From assembly GCA_033032175.1 (NCBI GenBank), contig CM065318.1, forward strand, positions 4,464,001-4,528,000: a DNA stretch of 64,000 nt. The letters are read 5' to 3'. The translations under genes and the position numbers were made by a program. Shown piece after piece: positions 1-10,900 of the stretch. Origin of the DNA: Saturnia japonica. Its lineage: Eukaryota; Arthropoda; Insecta; Lepidoptera; Saturniidae. The notes beneath the pieces are model-generated. The model was given only the letters and a program-made list of their open reading frames with translations, had not been told where the DNA came from and ran no database searches. Each line of letters opens with the position of its first letter. Position 1 is the first letter of the stretch.

Positions 1-69
1 CACGTATAGTGTCACTTTGTATCGCGCGGGCGGCTGCCTGACCCAAGGGCTTCACACCGAGGAACGGAC

Positions 70-657
70 CTAGGCTTGGGTTGCCGCTAGAGAGGGTGGA
101 CGTGACGGGTGTGCGGGAGCGAAGTTGACCGCCCGTCCTCTGCGGAGAGAACGGTGGTTACGCGGGCGTGGGCGGTGGCACGCTCTGTTTGGAGAGACGG
201 TGTCGGCGTAGAACGCGTTAGCTTTTTCGGTTTGGTCGGGCGGGTCAGTGAATATATTACGCGGCCGGCGTTTTCTCCGGCAGGCGTTGGGGTCGGGAAC
301 ATAAGAAGCTGCCGCTTTTATTAAGGGGTTCGCGTGGTTCGACGCGGTGTCGAAATACGAGCGAGAAAGGTGTTTGGCATATGCATGTATCGAGGGAAGG
401 TCCATATCTCTATGGAGATCCTCCATACGAACAAACCAGGGGGCACCGGTAAGGCGGTGAAGAAATTTGTTCTGGATAGCTTGTAAGCGTTCCCAGTTAT
501 AACTTGGCATATGTGCGAACGCAACGCAGCTATATGTCATGATCGGACGGATACACATCTTGTAGAGCGTAAGCTTGTGTCTCGTGGACATTTTGCTTGC
601 AGCACATAACAGAGGATGCAGTCGGGCGAGGACCCGGCACCTCAAGCGGTCGTGCAT
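70..657 (-). pseudogene. C-terminal fragment of a Jockey-type LINE reverse transcriptase
   Basis: This minus-strand open frame of 195 codons matches the part of Jockey-clade ORF2 that lies behind the polymerase active site. It reads LHPLLCAASKMS, then KLTLYKMCIRPIMTYS, then the thumb block NWERLQAIQNKFLHRLTGAPWF and a Pro/Arg-rich tail. The polymerase core (YADD) and the endonuclease are absent, so the copy is 5'-truncated at about 660, where a run of eleven C begins (681-691). The clade is recognised from motif style and not from a search. The left edge of the window may hold its 3' untranslated region. Confidence 0.75.
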
Positions 658-1059
658 TATTGCACCCCCGGACCCGTCACACCCCCCCCCCCTCCCTCAC
701 GCAGAGGGGAAGTGACGCGTACCCAACAGATGTTGTATAATCGTTGCCATTCATAAGTAAATGAAAAATGAACTGTTTAGTAAGTAATAACATAAAATGA
801 AGTCGCTTGCCGCTGTCTTTTCATATTAATGCTTAGATCTTTTAAACTACGCAACAGATTTTAATGGGGGTTTTACTTACATTAGAATTTTTACGAATGG
901 TATATACATACAATACATTCCAATTAAGTTTTTTTATAGGAGAAAATTCAAATATGTATTTGTAATCGAGTCGGCAAAAAATATTTTTCGGGTGCTTATA
1001 TGGCTTATGCTGGCTAAACATTATAAAATACATCTAAATAATGCTCCAAAGAATTAAAG

Positions 1060-1560
1060 CTCTTTAAAAAGCCTAGAGAAAGTCCGCGATAGCATATGTC
1101 TGTCTCTTAAGATTGACTCACAGTAACCATTTTTATCTTCAACATGATAATTAAAAATACATATTACGTTATTTCCCAAGCTATTTTCTCCAGTTCAGTA
1201 TTAATCTTAACTTGGGCATTTAATGTAGATTAAGATTGTTTTTACAGTTTTCTATTTGAACGAATACTGTAGAAGATATCACGCATTCAACATTATTCGC
1301 GATCAAAAAAATCCTATCTAAAAAACCTATGATGAATTGTGCGACGCGAGCTTAGCGCCACTTTTCGTAACTATGAAGTTACGTAATATACCATCATGCC
1401 TGTATTCCCGAATTGTTAGGCAGAGGTATACACCCACAGTTCGCTGGGTATGTTTTAGGTCCTATGTAATAGGGGGTGAGCCTATTGCCATCAATCGGGC
1501 ATAAAGTCAAACTCCAAGTTGGTACTGAGAATTTGATAGAAAATAAATTCATAGATTTTT
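1060..1560 (-). repeat. Interspersed repeat: SINE body plus an adjoining unclassified segment
   Basis: Two blocks here recur elsewhere. The segment around 1085-1320 (containing GCGATAGCATATG, then AGCTATTTTCTCC) is also seen near 25950, 27785, 30120-30400 (inverted), 51190 and 59530. The segment 1330-1540 (with GTTCGCTGGGTATGTTTTAG) matches 24760-24960, where a tRNA-like head follows, so it reads as a SINE body on the minus strand. The head is missing from this copy. No coding potential was seen. Confidence 0.5.
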
Positions 1561-1990
1561 TTTTAAATTAATATTTCACTATGCCCCTTAGCTATGCCTG
1601 TTTTCACATTTATCAACATTTTATAGATATTTTATTTTGCAATAGTTATAAAAAATCATACTTAATTAACAAATTAATAAACTTTTATAGACATTTATCG
1701 CAGGATCTTATGATGTATAAGTATATCAAAAGGGCTCCACGAAGTTTCAAATTTATAGGCTAATTATTTTATACCTTTTAACCCATTAATTGTGGCAACG
1801 GAGATTAGGAAAAAATTTGTTAGATCAATTGAATAACTTTTTGAAAAATGGTCATAAAACTGTTTTTCCAACCGGGCTCGATTCTTTAAAATGTTAAAAA
1901 GATACATTTTATTTTAAAAACATGGAATTCTTTTTTCAAAAGTAGTTATTTGTGTTACATTTTCATCGCATTTCAATCTTTTTTGTCATC

Positions 1991-3008
1991 ATGGATACGT
2001 TAAAAATTCGAGTAATTATGGAATATGAGTACCGTCGTGGCAGCAACGCGGCACAAGCGGCACGCAACATCAACGACGTTTACGAAGCTAACACTACAAA
2101 CCAACGCACTACCTGTTATTGGTTTGCTAGCTTCCGTTCTGGGAATTTCGCTGAAAAATGAACCTCGCGGTCGTCCGAAGACTTTGGTCAACAATGACGA
2201 ATTAAAGGCGATTATGGAAGCTGATGATACACAATCTACGGCTGAATTAGCAGCAGCTTTCGACGTTATCGTCAAAACAATATTGGTCTATTTGCGTCAA
2301 ATTGGCAAGGTAAAAAACTTGACAAATGGGTGCCCCACGAACTCAATGATCGCCAGCGCGAAGTACGCGTCGAGACGTGCCTTGCACTGCTCAACAGACA
2401 CACAAATGAAGGAATTTTGAACCGCATTGTTACCTGCGTTAAAAAATGGATTCTGTTTGATAACTGCAAGCACTCAGAAAGTTGGTTGGATTCTGGTTCA
2501 GCACCTAAACAATGCCCTAAACGAAAACTTACCTCTAGAAAAGTGATGGTCACTGTTTGGTGGTCTAGCGCCGGTGTGATTCATCACAGCTACTTACCAA
2601 ACGGGGTGAGTATTACTGCAGATGTGTACTGTGAAGAACTGAACACAATGATGGAGAAGCTGGCACATCTCCAACCAGCATTGGTCAATCGCTCGTCTCC
2701 GCTGCTCCTGCACGACAACGCGCAACCTCATACTGCACAGCAGACGGTCTCCAAGTTGCATGAACTGGAGTTGGAGGTTCTCCATCATCCGCCCTACTCA
2801 CCAGACCTTGCGCCTACGGACTTACTACTTTTTCCAGAATTTGGATAACTCCTTTGCGGGAAAAAAATTCAATACCCGAGAGGCAGTACAAAATACCTTT
2901 GAAGAATTTGTTGCCTACCGTCCAGCTGATTTCTTTAAGAAAGGCATCAATAAACTGCCACTTCGCTGGCAAAGATGCATTGATTGCATGGGTGATTACT
3001 TCGATTAA
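1991..3008 (+). pseudogene. Dead mariner transposase (DD34D)
   Basis: Four overlapping reading frames give the whole length of a mariner transposase, so it carries at least three frameshifts (near 2160, 2330 and 2845). It starts at ATG 1991 (MDTLKIRVIMEYEYRRG). It has an N-terminal helix-turn-helix half, then KKWILFDN, MVTVWWSSAGVIHHSYL, LLHDNAQPHTA and PPYSPDLAPTD, and ends in CMGDYFD before the stop at 3006-3008. The second and third catalytic Asp are present with 34 residues between them. At the first site the usual DEKW reads VKKW, so that acid is lost. Inverted ends were not found. The style resembles the cecropia/Hsmar1 group, but this assignment is from memory. Confidence 0.88.
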
Positions 3009-3410
3009 TACAAATAAAAAATACATGAACAAAATTCGTTTAAATTTTTTCATACAATACGGCAATTTCATATATCTGATGAACTATCTTTAGAGGCGCG
3101 ACAGCGCGCATGCCGTGACAGCCGCGCGGAGCCCTATTTTCAACGTAAAATTAAAATTATGAAGACAGAGTTCCGGGATTTAGAAATTTTTTCTGAGAAA
3201 TTTCCTCCTCTTTAACGAGCTTTTCTCAAAATTGCTTAAATATTAATATTTTTCGAGTTATTGACAAAAAACTAAATACAATTTTTTTTCATCTTATTTT
3301 GTTAATAACAATTGCAAAATCCTTCAAAAACATTTTTCTAGAGGTGATTCCGAATTCAATGAGCTGTCGCTCATATTTTTAGGACCTATAAACTCTACTT
3401 TTCACCTTTA

Positions 3411-3993
3411 GGGCCATCCATAAATTACATCACACGTTTAGGGGTGGGAGGGGTCAACGAAGTGTGACATTGTGTGACAAGGGGGGAAGGGGTCCCAAAT
3501 TTTGTGACATCACATTTTTTCAAAATATAATATTTTATATCTAAGTACATTAGAACTTCTAAGTCGAAAACCTCTCAAACTCGAAAGAATGTGTTCCCTT
3601 CCATTAAAGCCCCAAAACCTCAGTTGCACTAAATCTCAACCCTCTAGTCAAAATAATCAGAGAAAAAACTGAAATTGGACTTCTGTATCTCGAACATAGC
3701 AATGTTTTATTTAACAACTTTTACAACTCGATTATTTGAAACTTATTACCTTTATACCTTTGTTTGAATTGATGACGACTTTATTGAAAAATAATTTAAA
3801 TGGAAATTAAAATAATTTCCGAACACTGCTGTTTTAATTTCATAAATTTCTAATTATAAAATTGCAAAATATGTGACATCACACTAGGTAGGGGGGGGGG
3901 GGGGGGGGGTCTCACAAATGTGACCAGCTGTTACAAGGACGGGGAAGGGGTAAAAAATCTTGAAATTCGTGTGACGCAATTTATGGATGGCCC
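3411..3993. mobile_element. MITE with about 25-bp terminal inverted repeats
   Basis: The left end begins GGGCCATCCATAAATTACAT and the right end is its reverse complement with few changes (ATTTATGGATGGCCC), and both continue into CACACG/CGTGTG. Subterminal GTGACATCACA and TGTGACAAGG blocks are also mirrored, and a run of 19 G sits at 3891-3909. There is no coding capacity in the 583 bp. A target duplication could not be fixed. This TIR is widespread in arthropods, but the superfamily is left open. Confidence 0.7.
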
Positions 3994-4017
3994 CTTTTTG
4001 AACTTGTTGACTAGACT

Positions 4018-4132
4018 ATTTGCTCGACCTAAGAATTGAACATGACCTGGAGCATAGCAGTCGTTAGCACCACCAGGCTAATGAGGCAGTTATGAAGTTA
4101 TGAACTGCGATAGACTCTAAATCAGGCTTTTT
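4018..4132 (-). repeat. tRNA-headed SINE fragment
   Basis: Read on the minus strand, CTCATTAGCCTGGTGGTGCT (4070-4089) resembles a Pol III A box. A decayed B-box-like stretch follows at about 4029-4043. The block matches the better copy at 24980-25130, including the flanking words TTATGAAGTTATGAA and CTCTAAATCAGGCTTTTT. The MITE at 3411-3993 lies immediately to the left. Confidence 0.5.
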
Positions 4133-4135
4133 AAA

Positions 4136-4215
4136 TATAAAATATGTTGGGTATATTATATATATAATATACATAATTATATATATAATATAATAATATA
4201 CTTAATGATATACAT
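4136..4215. repeat. AT-rich low-complexity tract
   Basis: Alternating TATA/ATAT runs with short internal palindromes cover about 70 bp. This is simple sequence and nothing else was seen. Confidence 0.7.
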
Positions 4216-4342
4216 TAAAATTGTCCATTACATTATATCGATATCAATCCTTTATATTGTTACACCCGTGGGTATTAAAAATACCGTTGATTGACGTGAA
4301 GAAGATTTATTTGAATTCCACACAGTTACAAATTATACGAAC

Positions 4343-5374
4343 TCACAACACACTGTGGTTTCGCTTCTCAGAGGAGTATAGGAGGTTTGGCAGCACAATT
4401 GCCATATAAACAGATATTTTAGTGACCAACTTCAGGTCATGCGAGCAGAAGACCTTGGAACATAGCTTACCGTATGCTGCAGCTGCGGCACCCACCCTGC
4501 TATTGATCTCTGCATCATGGTCACACTTGGATGTTACCGTGTTCCCCAGATAGCGAAATTTATCCACCTGCTTCAGGACATCCTCACCAAGTTTTATGGT
4601 CAGTGTCTCATGACCATGTATGCCCAAGGACATCACCTCCATCTTATGACACTAATCTTCAGGCCGAACTTACGGCAGACATGGTGGAATGCGGACATCT
4701 GCTGTTGCAAGCCGTCTGGGGATTCTGCTAGGAAGCACAGATCATCAGCATACATGATCTCAGCGATCAGTGCGTATGAGACTTTAGAGCGCGCCTTAAA
4801 TCTAGCCAAGTTAAAAAGGCTGCGGTCTGTGCGGAAGCGGATGAGCACTCCTTCAGTAGGTAACAGTTTGTAAGATTTTTCTAACTACCACCGCAAAGTA
4901 TATGGCGCGAACACAGTAGGGGCTAAGACACATCCTTGCTTCACCCCACAGGTGACGGGGAAGAAGTCTGTCTGTTCACCGTCTACAGCACCACAGCATT
5001 GCATGTTGTCATTGCAGGAGTCTGAGAAGTCTCACAGACTTTTCCGTGCACCCGAGCTTACTCAGCACTAACCATAGAGCTTCCCGAGGCACGCTGTCGA
5101 AAGCCTTCTCCAGGTCAACAAAGCAAAGGTGTAGCTGACGACCCTGTTCTCTGCTCCTTTCTTGCAGTTGACGCACAGAGAATATAGCTTCGTATGTGCA
5201 TCGATCCGGACGGAAGCCAAACTGGGTTTCTGGTAGAATCTTTTCTAAGAGGTTCCTTAGGCGGTTTATGAGAACTCTAGCAAGGACCTTTCCAGCGGCT
5301 GTAAGAAGCGAAATACCGCGATGTGAGTTGCAGTCAGATCGGTCACCTTTGTTCTTGTAGAGAGCATTAAACAC
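4343..5374 (-). pseudogene. LINE reverse-transcriptase remnant
   Basis: On the minus strand, frames at 5374-5009, about 4870-4633 and 4642-4343 join into one RT. The first carries NSHRGISLLTAAGKVLARVL, QFGFRPDRCTYEAIFSVRQL and FVDLEKAFDSVPREALW. The second carries IMYADDLCFLAES, which holds the catalytic YADD. The third carries VDKFRYLGNTVTS and INSRVGAAAAAYGKL. Frameshifts and stops separate the blocks and the copy is truncated near 5378, just before finger motif 1, so no endonuclease remains. The wording resembles RTE-like or related insect LINEs; the clade is not settled. Confidence 0.85.
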
Positions 5375-5552
5375 AGTATTTTTTAATGAATTCGATCAAA
5401 AAGGTTTCAGGGTTGCCAACTGTGTTAGCAAAGAACATTAATTATCTTCGGAGGTTACTAGTTGCCAACTTGCCAACGCTGAACGCTACCGCCAGAGGTA
5501 AAGCTACCGCTATCGGCTAAAACAAACAATGTCTAACTGTATTATCTATGGG

Positions 5553-6979
5553 CAGGGCTGTCGATTTGTGGGGAATTCCCCAAATTGTGTGGAAATTCCA
5601 TTCCATTTGGGATTTTGGGATCGGTGATTTGTGGGGAATTTAACATTTTCAAGGTATACTTATTTGGCGCATACATAGTAAAACTGAGAGCTCTTTGAGC
5701 ATTATGTGACTTATTTAAATACAGATCATAATGATGTTGTTGGTGGGATACAATATTTGGAGTTATTATTGTTTTCATAGGACAAAGAAGTATAACTTTT
5801 TACGTGTTATTGATATTTTGATAGTTTCATACTAAAAACATCACTATGAACAAAAAGACACTTTAAAAAAATCGCATATTCCTAATTTATATTGGGTAGA
5901 TGAAAGTTAAATGAGCTTAAAAGGTATTTAGATATAAAAGTAGCTTCCCAAATTTAAAAGTTGCCATTTGCATGTTGCTTGTGTTGCCACTTAGAAATGC
6001 ATCCGTAAAAAATTGCTTGATGGTTCACAGTAGCGATGATAGCTCAGTGGAAACGTGTTCAACACTGCGTCGATCGATGAAATAAAACTTTTTTAAATTT
6101 AATAGTAGACAGTAATTTATATTTTATTAAGTATACAACTGGTATACAATATCAATATGCAAGTATAGTCGCTACTCCATAAAATTCGATGCAAGAATTT
6201 ATTTTAAAACACGAACATAGTATACACTATACATGCACTATTATTCGTCAGGTTTTAATTCATTTTTGAGATATGCCTAAGTGCCGTATTTGTCTAATTG
6301 CAATGGTTTTATTACTTTGTTCGTGTAGCTCTAATTAATGACTTTATTGCACCTCTATCAGGCTATATAATGCTCACTCTGAGAATTTTATAAACACGGT
6401 ACCATAATCTTAAGGTGAAGAAGTGAACCTTCATATAGTAATTAAAACTAAAAACAACAAAAATGCTTGAGGAGGACGGTTCTTAAGCCTTCAAATATCT
6501 CCCTTTTATACATGAGTAAGTGGGCACTTTTATTATTTTTTTGTTATTTAATAACGGGACGTAACAATTCACAGCATTGCCTGCTAAATGCCTGTTGTTT
6601 TTCATTATCATTTTACATGAACATATTAAATTATAAATAATGCATTCAGATAACCATTAGTAACGCATAAAGGAAGTTTTACTAGATTTTTTTTTATTGC
6701 AATACATTTTTAGTGTTAGAAATTAGACTTAAATCAAAATATTTTATATTGGTTATGGTGTTCCTGTAAGTCAATGTAACATGTGACTATACATTTAAAA
6801 GATTAAAGAATTATAAAACAACATATAAATGTTTAATTGTGTATAAAATTAAAAACCCATGATTTTGTTAAATAAGCTATTTGGGGAATTAGTGATGAAT
6901 CAGGACTTTGATCTTCCCCAATTTGTGTAATTAAGGCAAAATTGTTGGGAAATTTGGACGTTGGACATTGACAACGCTG
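5553..6979. mobile_element. Non-autonomous hAT-like element
   Basis: The left end is CAGGGCTGTC and the reverse complement of the right end is CAGCGTTGTC, 8 of 10 identical, in the CAG..TG form of hAT ends. The flanking octamers TCTATGGG (5545-5552) and TCTATAGG (6980-6987) agree at 7 of 8 positions, as expected for an aged 8-bp hAT duplication. The interior is AT-rich and no transposase remnant was recognised. A SINE-like A box (GATAGCTCAGTGG) lies at 6038-6050. Confidence 0.62.
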
Positions 6980-6994
6980 TCTATAGGCTACAAG

Positions 6995-8003
6995 CAGTGT
7001 GACCGTTTTTAGTATTTCAGTACTAAATTGGTATAATTAGGAGATTGTGAAATTTATTCAGTTTCATTTTAATATATAACCCAATTTTGGTATTTTTGGT
7101 ACAATTTAACACTTAACACATTACACATTGTACATTAGTCTTTTCAATGATTACTATCTGGCAACAGTATAGACTACTTTTTAAAGAGTCACTATTTTCT
7201 GAGTTCAAATTTTTTGGCCCACAAATATATATTTACGAAAGCTTTTCATCTCTGATAAATGTTATAGCTAATTTTCCGAACATAGATGATACTACCAAAT
7301 AAGCTATTGAAGAAGAATATCGTCAGACGTCAAATGAAGTACGATCAAGAAGTACAAAATATGTTGTGTGGTGGTAGTATTAAAGATAATAATGTAGAGC
7401 AGTTTCTGGCCAACAGCAGTTTCGGGCCGTGTTGAGCAATATTGGTATATACGAAAAAGGATCCGAAGTATAAAAATATTACTAGTTTTATAAAGTGCAT
7501 AATGTATTGTCATTTCCAATGCACAATGTGAAATAATTTTTTCGCTAGTTATTATCATTGATACTAAATACAGAAATAAGTTTTTAACTGAGAACATTCC
7601 TTACATAATACACGTTAAGCAAGCTTTTGACTGAAGGTTATATGTACTTCTTTTGGCACCTTACCAGATATGTTTAATATTGTAATAAAATTAGTAATAA
7701 TGATTATAGCATCGATTTAGAATAAACATTTTCAACATTACAATGTTTTTATTTTTATTTTATAACACCAAAAAGTAGGTATAACACTGACACAACAACT
7801 AGACTGCTGAAGTGACGAAACAAGTCTTATAATATAGGCATAAAGTACACTAAACTTTGTCTCCAAAAATAACTTAAAATAATGACCCTAACATGTTAGT
7901 TGATCTTTAGTAAAATTATATTTTTCATTTAGTATATTTTAGTACTGACCTGACAATCAGACATTTTGTTAGTATATTACATAATTTTGAAACGGTCACA
8001 CTG
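6995..8003 (+). mobile_element. hAT element with perfect 14-bp ends, next to the previous one
   Basis: The left end CAGTGTGACCGTTT is matched exactly by the reverse complement of the right end. The flanking octamers GCTACAAG (6987-6994) and TCTACACG (8004-8011) agree at 6 of 8 positions. The interior carries a decayed hAT transposase C-terminus on the plus strand. The element abuts its neighbour so closely that the two target duplications share a base. Its right end lies 130 bp upstream of the Snapin ATG. Confidence 0.7.
7195..7640 (+). pseudogene. hAT transposase C-terminal remnant
   Basis: Reading across stops and shifts gives FPNIDDTTK, then IEEEYRQ, then SNAQCEIIFSLV followed by DTKYRNKFLTE. 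These resemble the LDDEWR region and the SNAxCERxFS.VN.IKTK..NRL dimerisation block near the C-terminus of hAT transposases. Several stops make it non-functional. The N-terminal BED finger and catalytic first half were not found in this 1-kb element. Confidence 0.62.
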
Positions 8004-8133
8004 TCTACACGGATTTATTTATAATATTCTGTGATTATTTTGTATCTATTCTACTGTATCTACTGTATGTACTCGTTAAAATATATACAATTAACTAATA
8101 ATAAAATGGAATAGTTAAAGGCTATAACTTGCA

Positions 8134-10241
8134 ATGGATGACACTGAAAGCACGACTACATCAGCTGATGAAAACACTGGTAATCTATGCGACAACCCAA
8201 CAAGAGATACCTTAGCGGAAGGGTTACTTGGACTCCTAAAACCGACGGTGGACCAATTAGATGATAGAGTTAGAGCTACGAGGTATGTTTTTTTTTATAA
8301 TAGCTTTGCAAATTGACGGTAGGTATTGTCCTTGATGCTGAGCACAGTACAATCCAAAAACGTCGACCACCGTGAGATCGAAATGTACGGACGGTCACCG
8401 CTGTCATAGTGGCTTGCATAAAAACCTTGACGTAACGCTTGAAGGATCCCATGTCGTAAGAAGAAGGGAACACATTGACGGGAAGATGCTTCTACAGCTT
8501 AGCTTAGCTTCTAAAGATAATGCTATAGACACTTGAATATGATGATGATTAGACGTTTCTTTTCTGTTTTCAAAGAAATAACAATACTTTTAGATACTAA
8601 CTTACTATATTTGATAAATTAATAAATATGTGAAATACCAAGTAATGCTCACTGTCATGAAAAAAAATGTAAATTAACTTGAATAGTAAAACGTTTTTAA
8701 TCATCATAGCTGCTTCTGAGTAACCAAAAGTTCATATTGTTTTTTCCTACTTTTCTATTATTTTTAAAGTCTATCGTTATATGTAGGATTTCACAATTAG
8801 AATTGAAACAACAAATTGACTCTCTCAACGAAGAACTGCTGAAAGTGCGAGAGGCATTGGATAATCATCCAGATTTGGAACCTTATGTTAAAAAGTTGAT
8901 AGCTTGCAAACATAAAGTCACTGTTGTCCTAAATGTCTTACAGGCTTCACAGGTTAGTACACTATTTTATTGTTATGATTTTATCTATCAAGTGTGGAAA
9001 GGATTATTGACTAATGTGCATATGACAAATTTTACATATTAGTCAAATAGCCTTTCTACGATTAATATAATTATTTAGTGTTGTATTGATAAAGGAAATT
9101 AATTATAAAAGCAGGCAAAAGCTTTAGACATTGTCTCTGATTTTTAGAAGACAAACCAATTGTCTTGAACATCAGTGTGATGGAATATTTATAAAACAAG
9201 GTTTCATTAATAGATGTGTCTCATACATTTTGCACATGCAATGTTAGGGCAAAATATATTATATTAATTTCAGATGAAGTTTCACCTCTATAAATCACCA
9301 TACTGTAAAGAAAATATATACTACTTATTGCATTTTTAGACCTCAATGGAAAAGGAGGGGTATTCCATATCCACATTAGTCAATAAGCCTTTCCAACAGA
9401 TACTGTAGATATATAAAATAAAAATAAATCCAATTGTTTGATTGATTGTTATGCATCCCTAAACAATTCATTCAATTACAATAAAACTTTGGTGACATGT
9501 CATTTGCACCCAGTATTACTATATTTATCTATGGTTTGCACATATGTACTAATCCAACCAGTTCATAATAGGTCGGGCTAACAATTTCATTTTGAAGACA
9601 ACCGGAAGAAAGTTATGGACAAAAGCTATGTAATTAATAATAATAATTGTTTTTACCTTATGATAACTTACTGCATTCTTTTGTTTGTGTTAATAATCTT
9701 CATGTAGGGTAAAGATCATGTCATTTGTCACTTAAGTTTTATTATGATAAGAACATGCATAATAATTTGAAATGTTTACATAATTGAATAAATAACTGTA
9801 AACAAAATTGTGTAATCAGTTTAAAAAAAGATATTGGGACAATTTCACATATGGCTATTTAATTCCAAATTAGCCAGGCTTATAATGCTTGTATTATGGT
9901 AACTAAACAGCTGATATAGGTCCTATACATAAATATGTTTAAAACCGAGACATGCTACTGACAATTATTAATCTCATCACACAAAAGTCGACTCACGTGT
10001 TGGGATCGAACCTCTAACCTCTCCATTTAATAATGGGGCTTACTACCACTGAGCTACAATGACTGTGTACTGAATTATACTATCGCATATATTTTTGTTT
10101 CAGGATAGATTAAATGAAATTAGACGTATGATGACAAAGGAAAAAACTGTCCGCACAACTGTACAGCCAAAAACATCACCTCAAGAACCAGATCAAAGTA
10201 CAAGTGGCATAATCCTTTCCGATCAGGGCAGTATAAATTAG
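8134..10241 (+). CDS. Snapin: Snapin, BLOC-1 subunit (SNARE-associated)
   Basis: Exons are 8134-8282, 8787-8952 and 10104-10241, all with GT-AG borders and matching phases, giving 150 residues against about 136 in human SNAPIN. Family landmarks are RDTLAEGLLGLLKPTVDQLD (residues 24-43), SQLELKQQID opening the second exon, a coiled-coil stretch, DLEPYVKKLIACK and VVLNVLQASQDRLNEI. Snapin is a small coiled-coil protein of the BLOC-1 and BORC complexes that links SNAREs and lysosome-related organelle traffic in the cytosol. The start has a purine at -3 and G at +4. An hAT element ends about 120 bp upstream, and intron 2 holds a SINE head. The last exon runs straight into HemK2, 2 nt after the stop. 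Confidence 0.93.
9985..10078 (-). repeat. tRNA-like SINE head in Snapin intron 2
   Basis: On the minus strand TAGCTCAGTGGTA (10044-10056) is a near-perfect Pol III A box and AGGTTCGATCCC (10002-10013) a near-perfect B box, about 30 bp apart. A functional tRNA fold was not built, so this is called a SINE head or tRNA fossil and not a tRNA gene. Confidence 0.6.
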
Positions 10242-10243
10242 AA

Positions 10244-10864
10244 ATGGAGACTCCTTACCAGAACCACATTGATAAGGCTGACTTTGACCATGTATATGAG
10301 CCAGCAGAAGACAGTTTCCTTCTAATAGATGCCTTAGAAAAAGACATGGATTATTTGCAATTAAAAAACCCTACATTTTGCTTAGAAGTAGGCTCAGGCA
10401 GTGGTGTCATAATAACAGCTTTCGGGATGGTATTCCCAAATACATTTTGTGTCTGTACAGATATAAACTTCAAGGCCTGTTTTATGTCAAAAAAGACAGC
10501 CAGTTATAATAAAGCAATTCTTGACTCAGTAAATATGGATTTGGCTAGCTCATTCATGGATAGTATGTTTGATGTTATTATATTCAATCCACCATATGTA
10601 GTAACAGATTCTGCTGAGTGTGGTCTTGGAGATATAACTGCAAGTTGGGCTGGAGGACAGAAAGGCAGAGAGGTAACTGATAGATTATTGGAAATGATAC
10701 CAAAGAAGCTTGCAATTAACGGCACTTTTTACCTCTTATTAATAGAAGAGAACATTCCCAATGAAGTTGTTCAAATCATGTCCAAGTATGGTTTTAAGTC
10801 GGAGCCTGTTATAAGCAGAAAAGTGAGAAACGAACGACAATTAGTTTTAAAGTTTTATATGTAA
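10244..10864 (+). CDS. N6AMT1: eRF1 Gln methyltransferase N6AMT1/HemK2
   Basis: This is an uninterrupted 206-codon frame. It has the family's N-terminal YEPAEDSFLLIDALE (residues 18-32), SAM-binding motif I LEVGSGSG (47-54) and catalytic NPPY (115-118). With its partner TRMT112, the family methylates the glutamine of the GGQ motif of release factor eRF1; human KMT9 activity on histone H4 has also been reported. The length is normal for the family (about 210). The ATG (purine at -3, G at +4) sits 2 nt after the Snapin stop, in the same exon, with no room for a separate promoter between them. It must therefore be read from a dicistronic mRNA, from a promoter inside Snapin, or by reinitiation. 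AATAAA follows at 10890. Confidence 0.95.
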   Translation: METPYQNHIDKADFDHVYEPAEDSFLLIDALEKDMDYLQLKNPTFCLEVGSGSGVIITAFGMVFPNTFCVCTDINFKACFMSKKTASYNKAILDSVNMDLASSFMDSMFDVIIFNPPYVVTDSAECGLGDITASWAGGQKGREVTDRLLEMIPKKLAINGTFYLLLIEENIPNEVVQIMSKYGFKSEPVISRKVRNERQLVLKFYM

Positions 10865-10868
10865 AATG

Positions 10869-10895
10869 TTTATTAAAACTGTATAATACAATAAA
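10869..10895. terminator. Interleaved poly(A) signals of HemK2 and GST
   Basis: AATAAA on the plus strand (10890-10895) would serve HemK2/Snapin. AATAAA on the minus strand (10869-10874) would serve the GST. Each lies upstream of the other gene's cleavage region, so the two mRNAs probably overlap at their 3' ends. Confidence 0.6.
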
Positions 10896-10900
10896 ATTAT

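Noticed and set aside
5408..5481. 74-bp CAGGGTTGCCAAC...CCAACGCTG unit resembling a tiny hAT element
   Set aside because: Ends pair only in part and no octamer duplication is present; chance similarity in a TTGCCAAC-rich stretch is likely.
10002..10056. tRNA gene on the minus strand
   Set aside because: A and B boxes are good, but an acceptor stem and anticodon arm could not be paired with confidence; called a SINE head instead.
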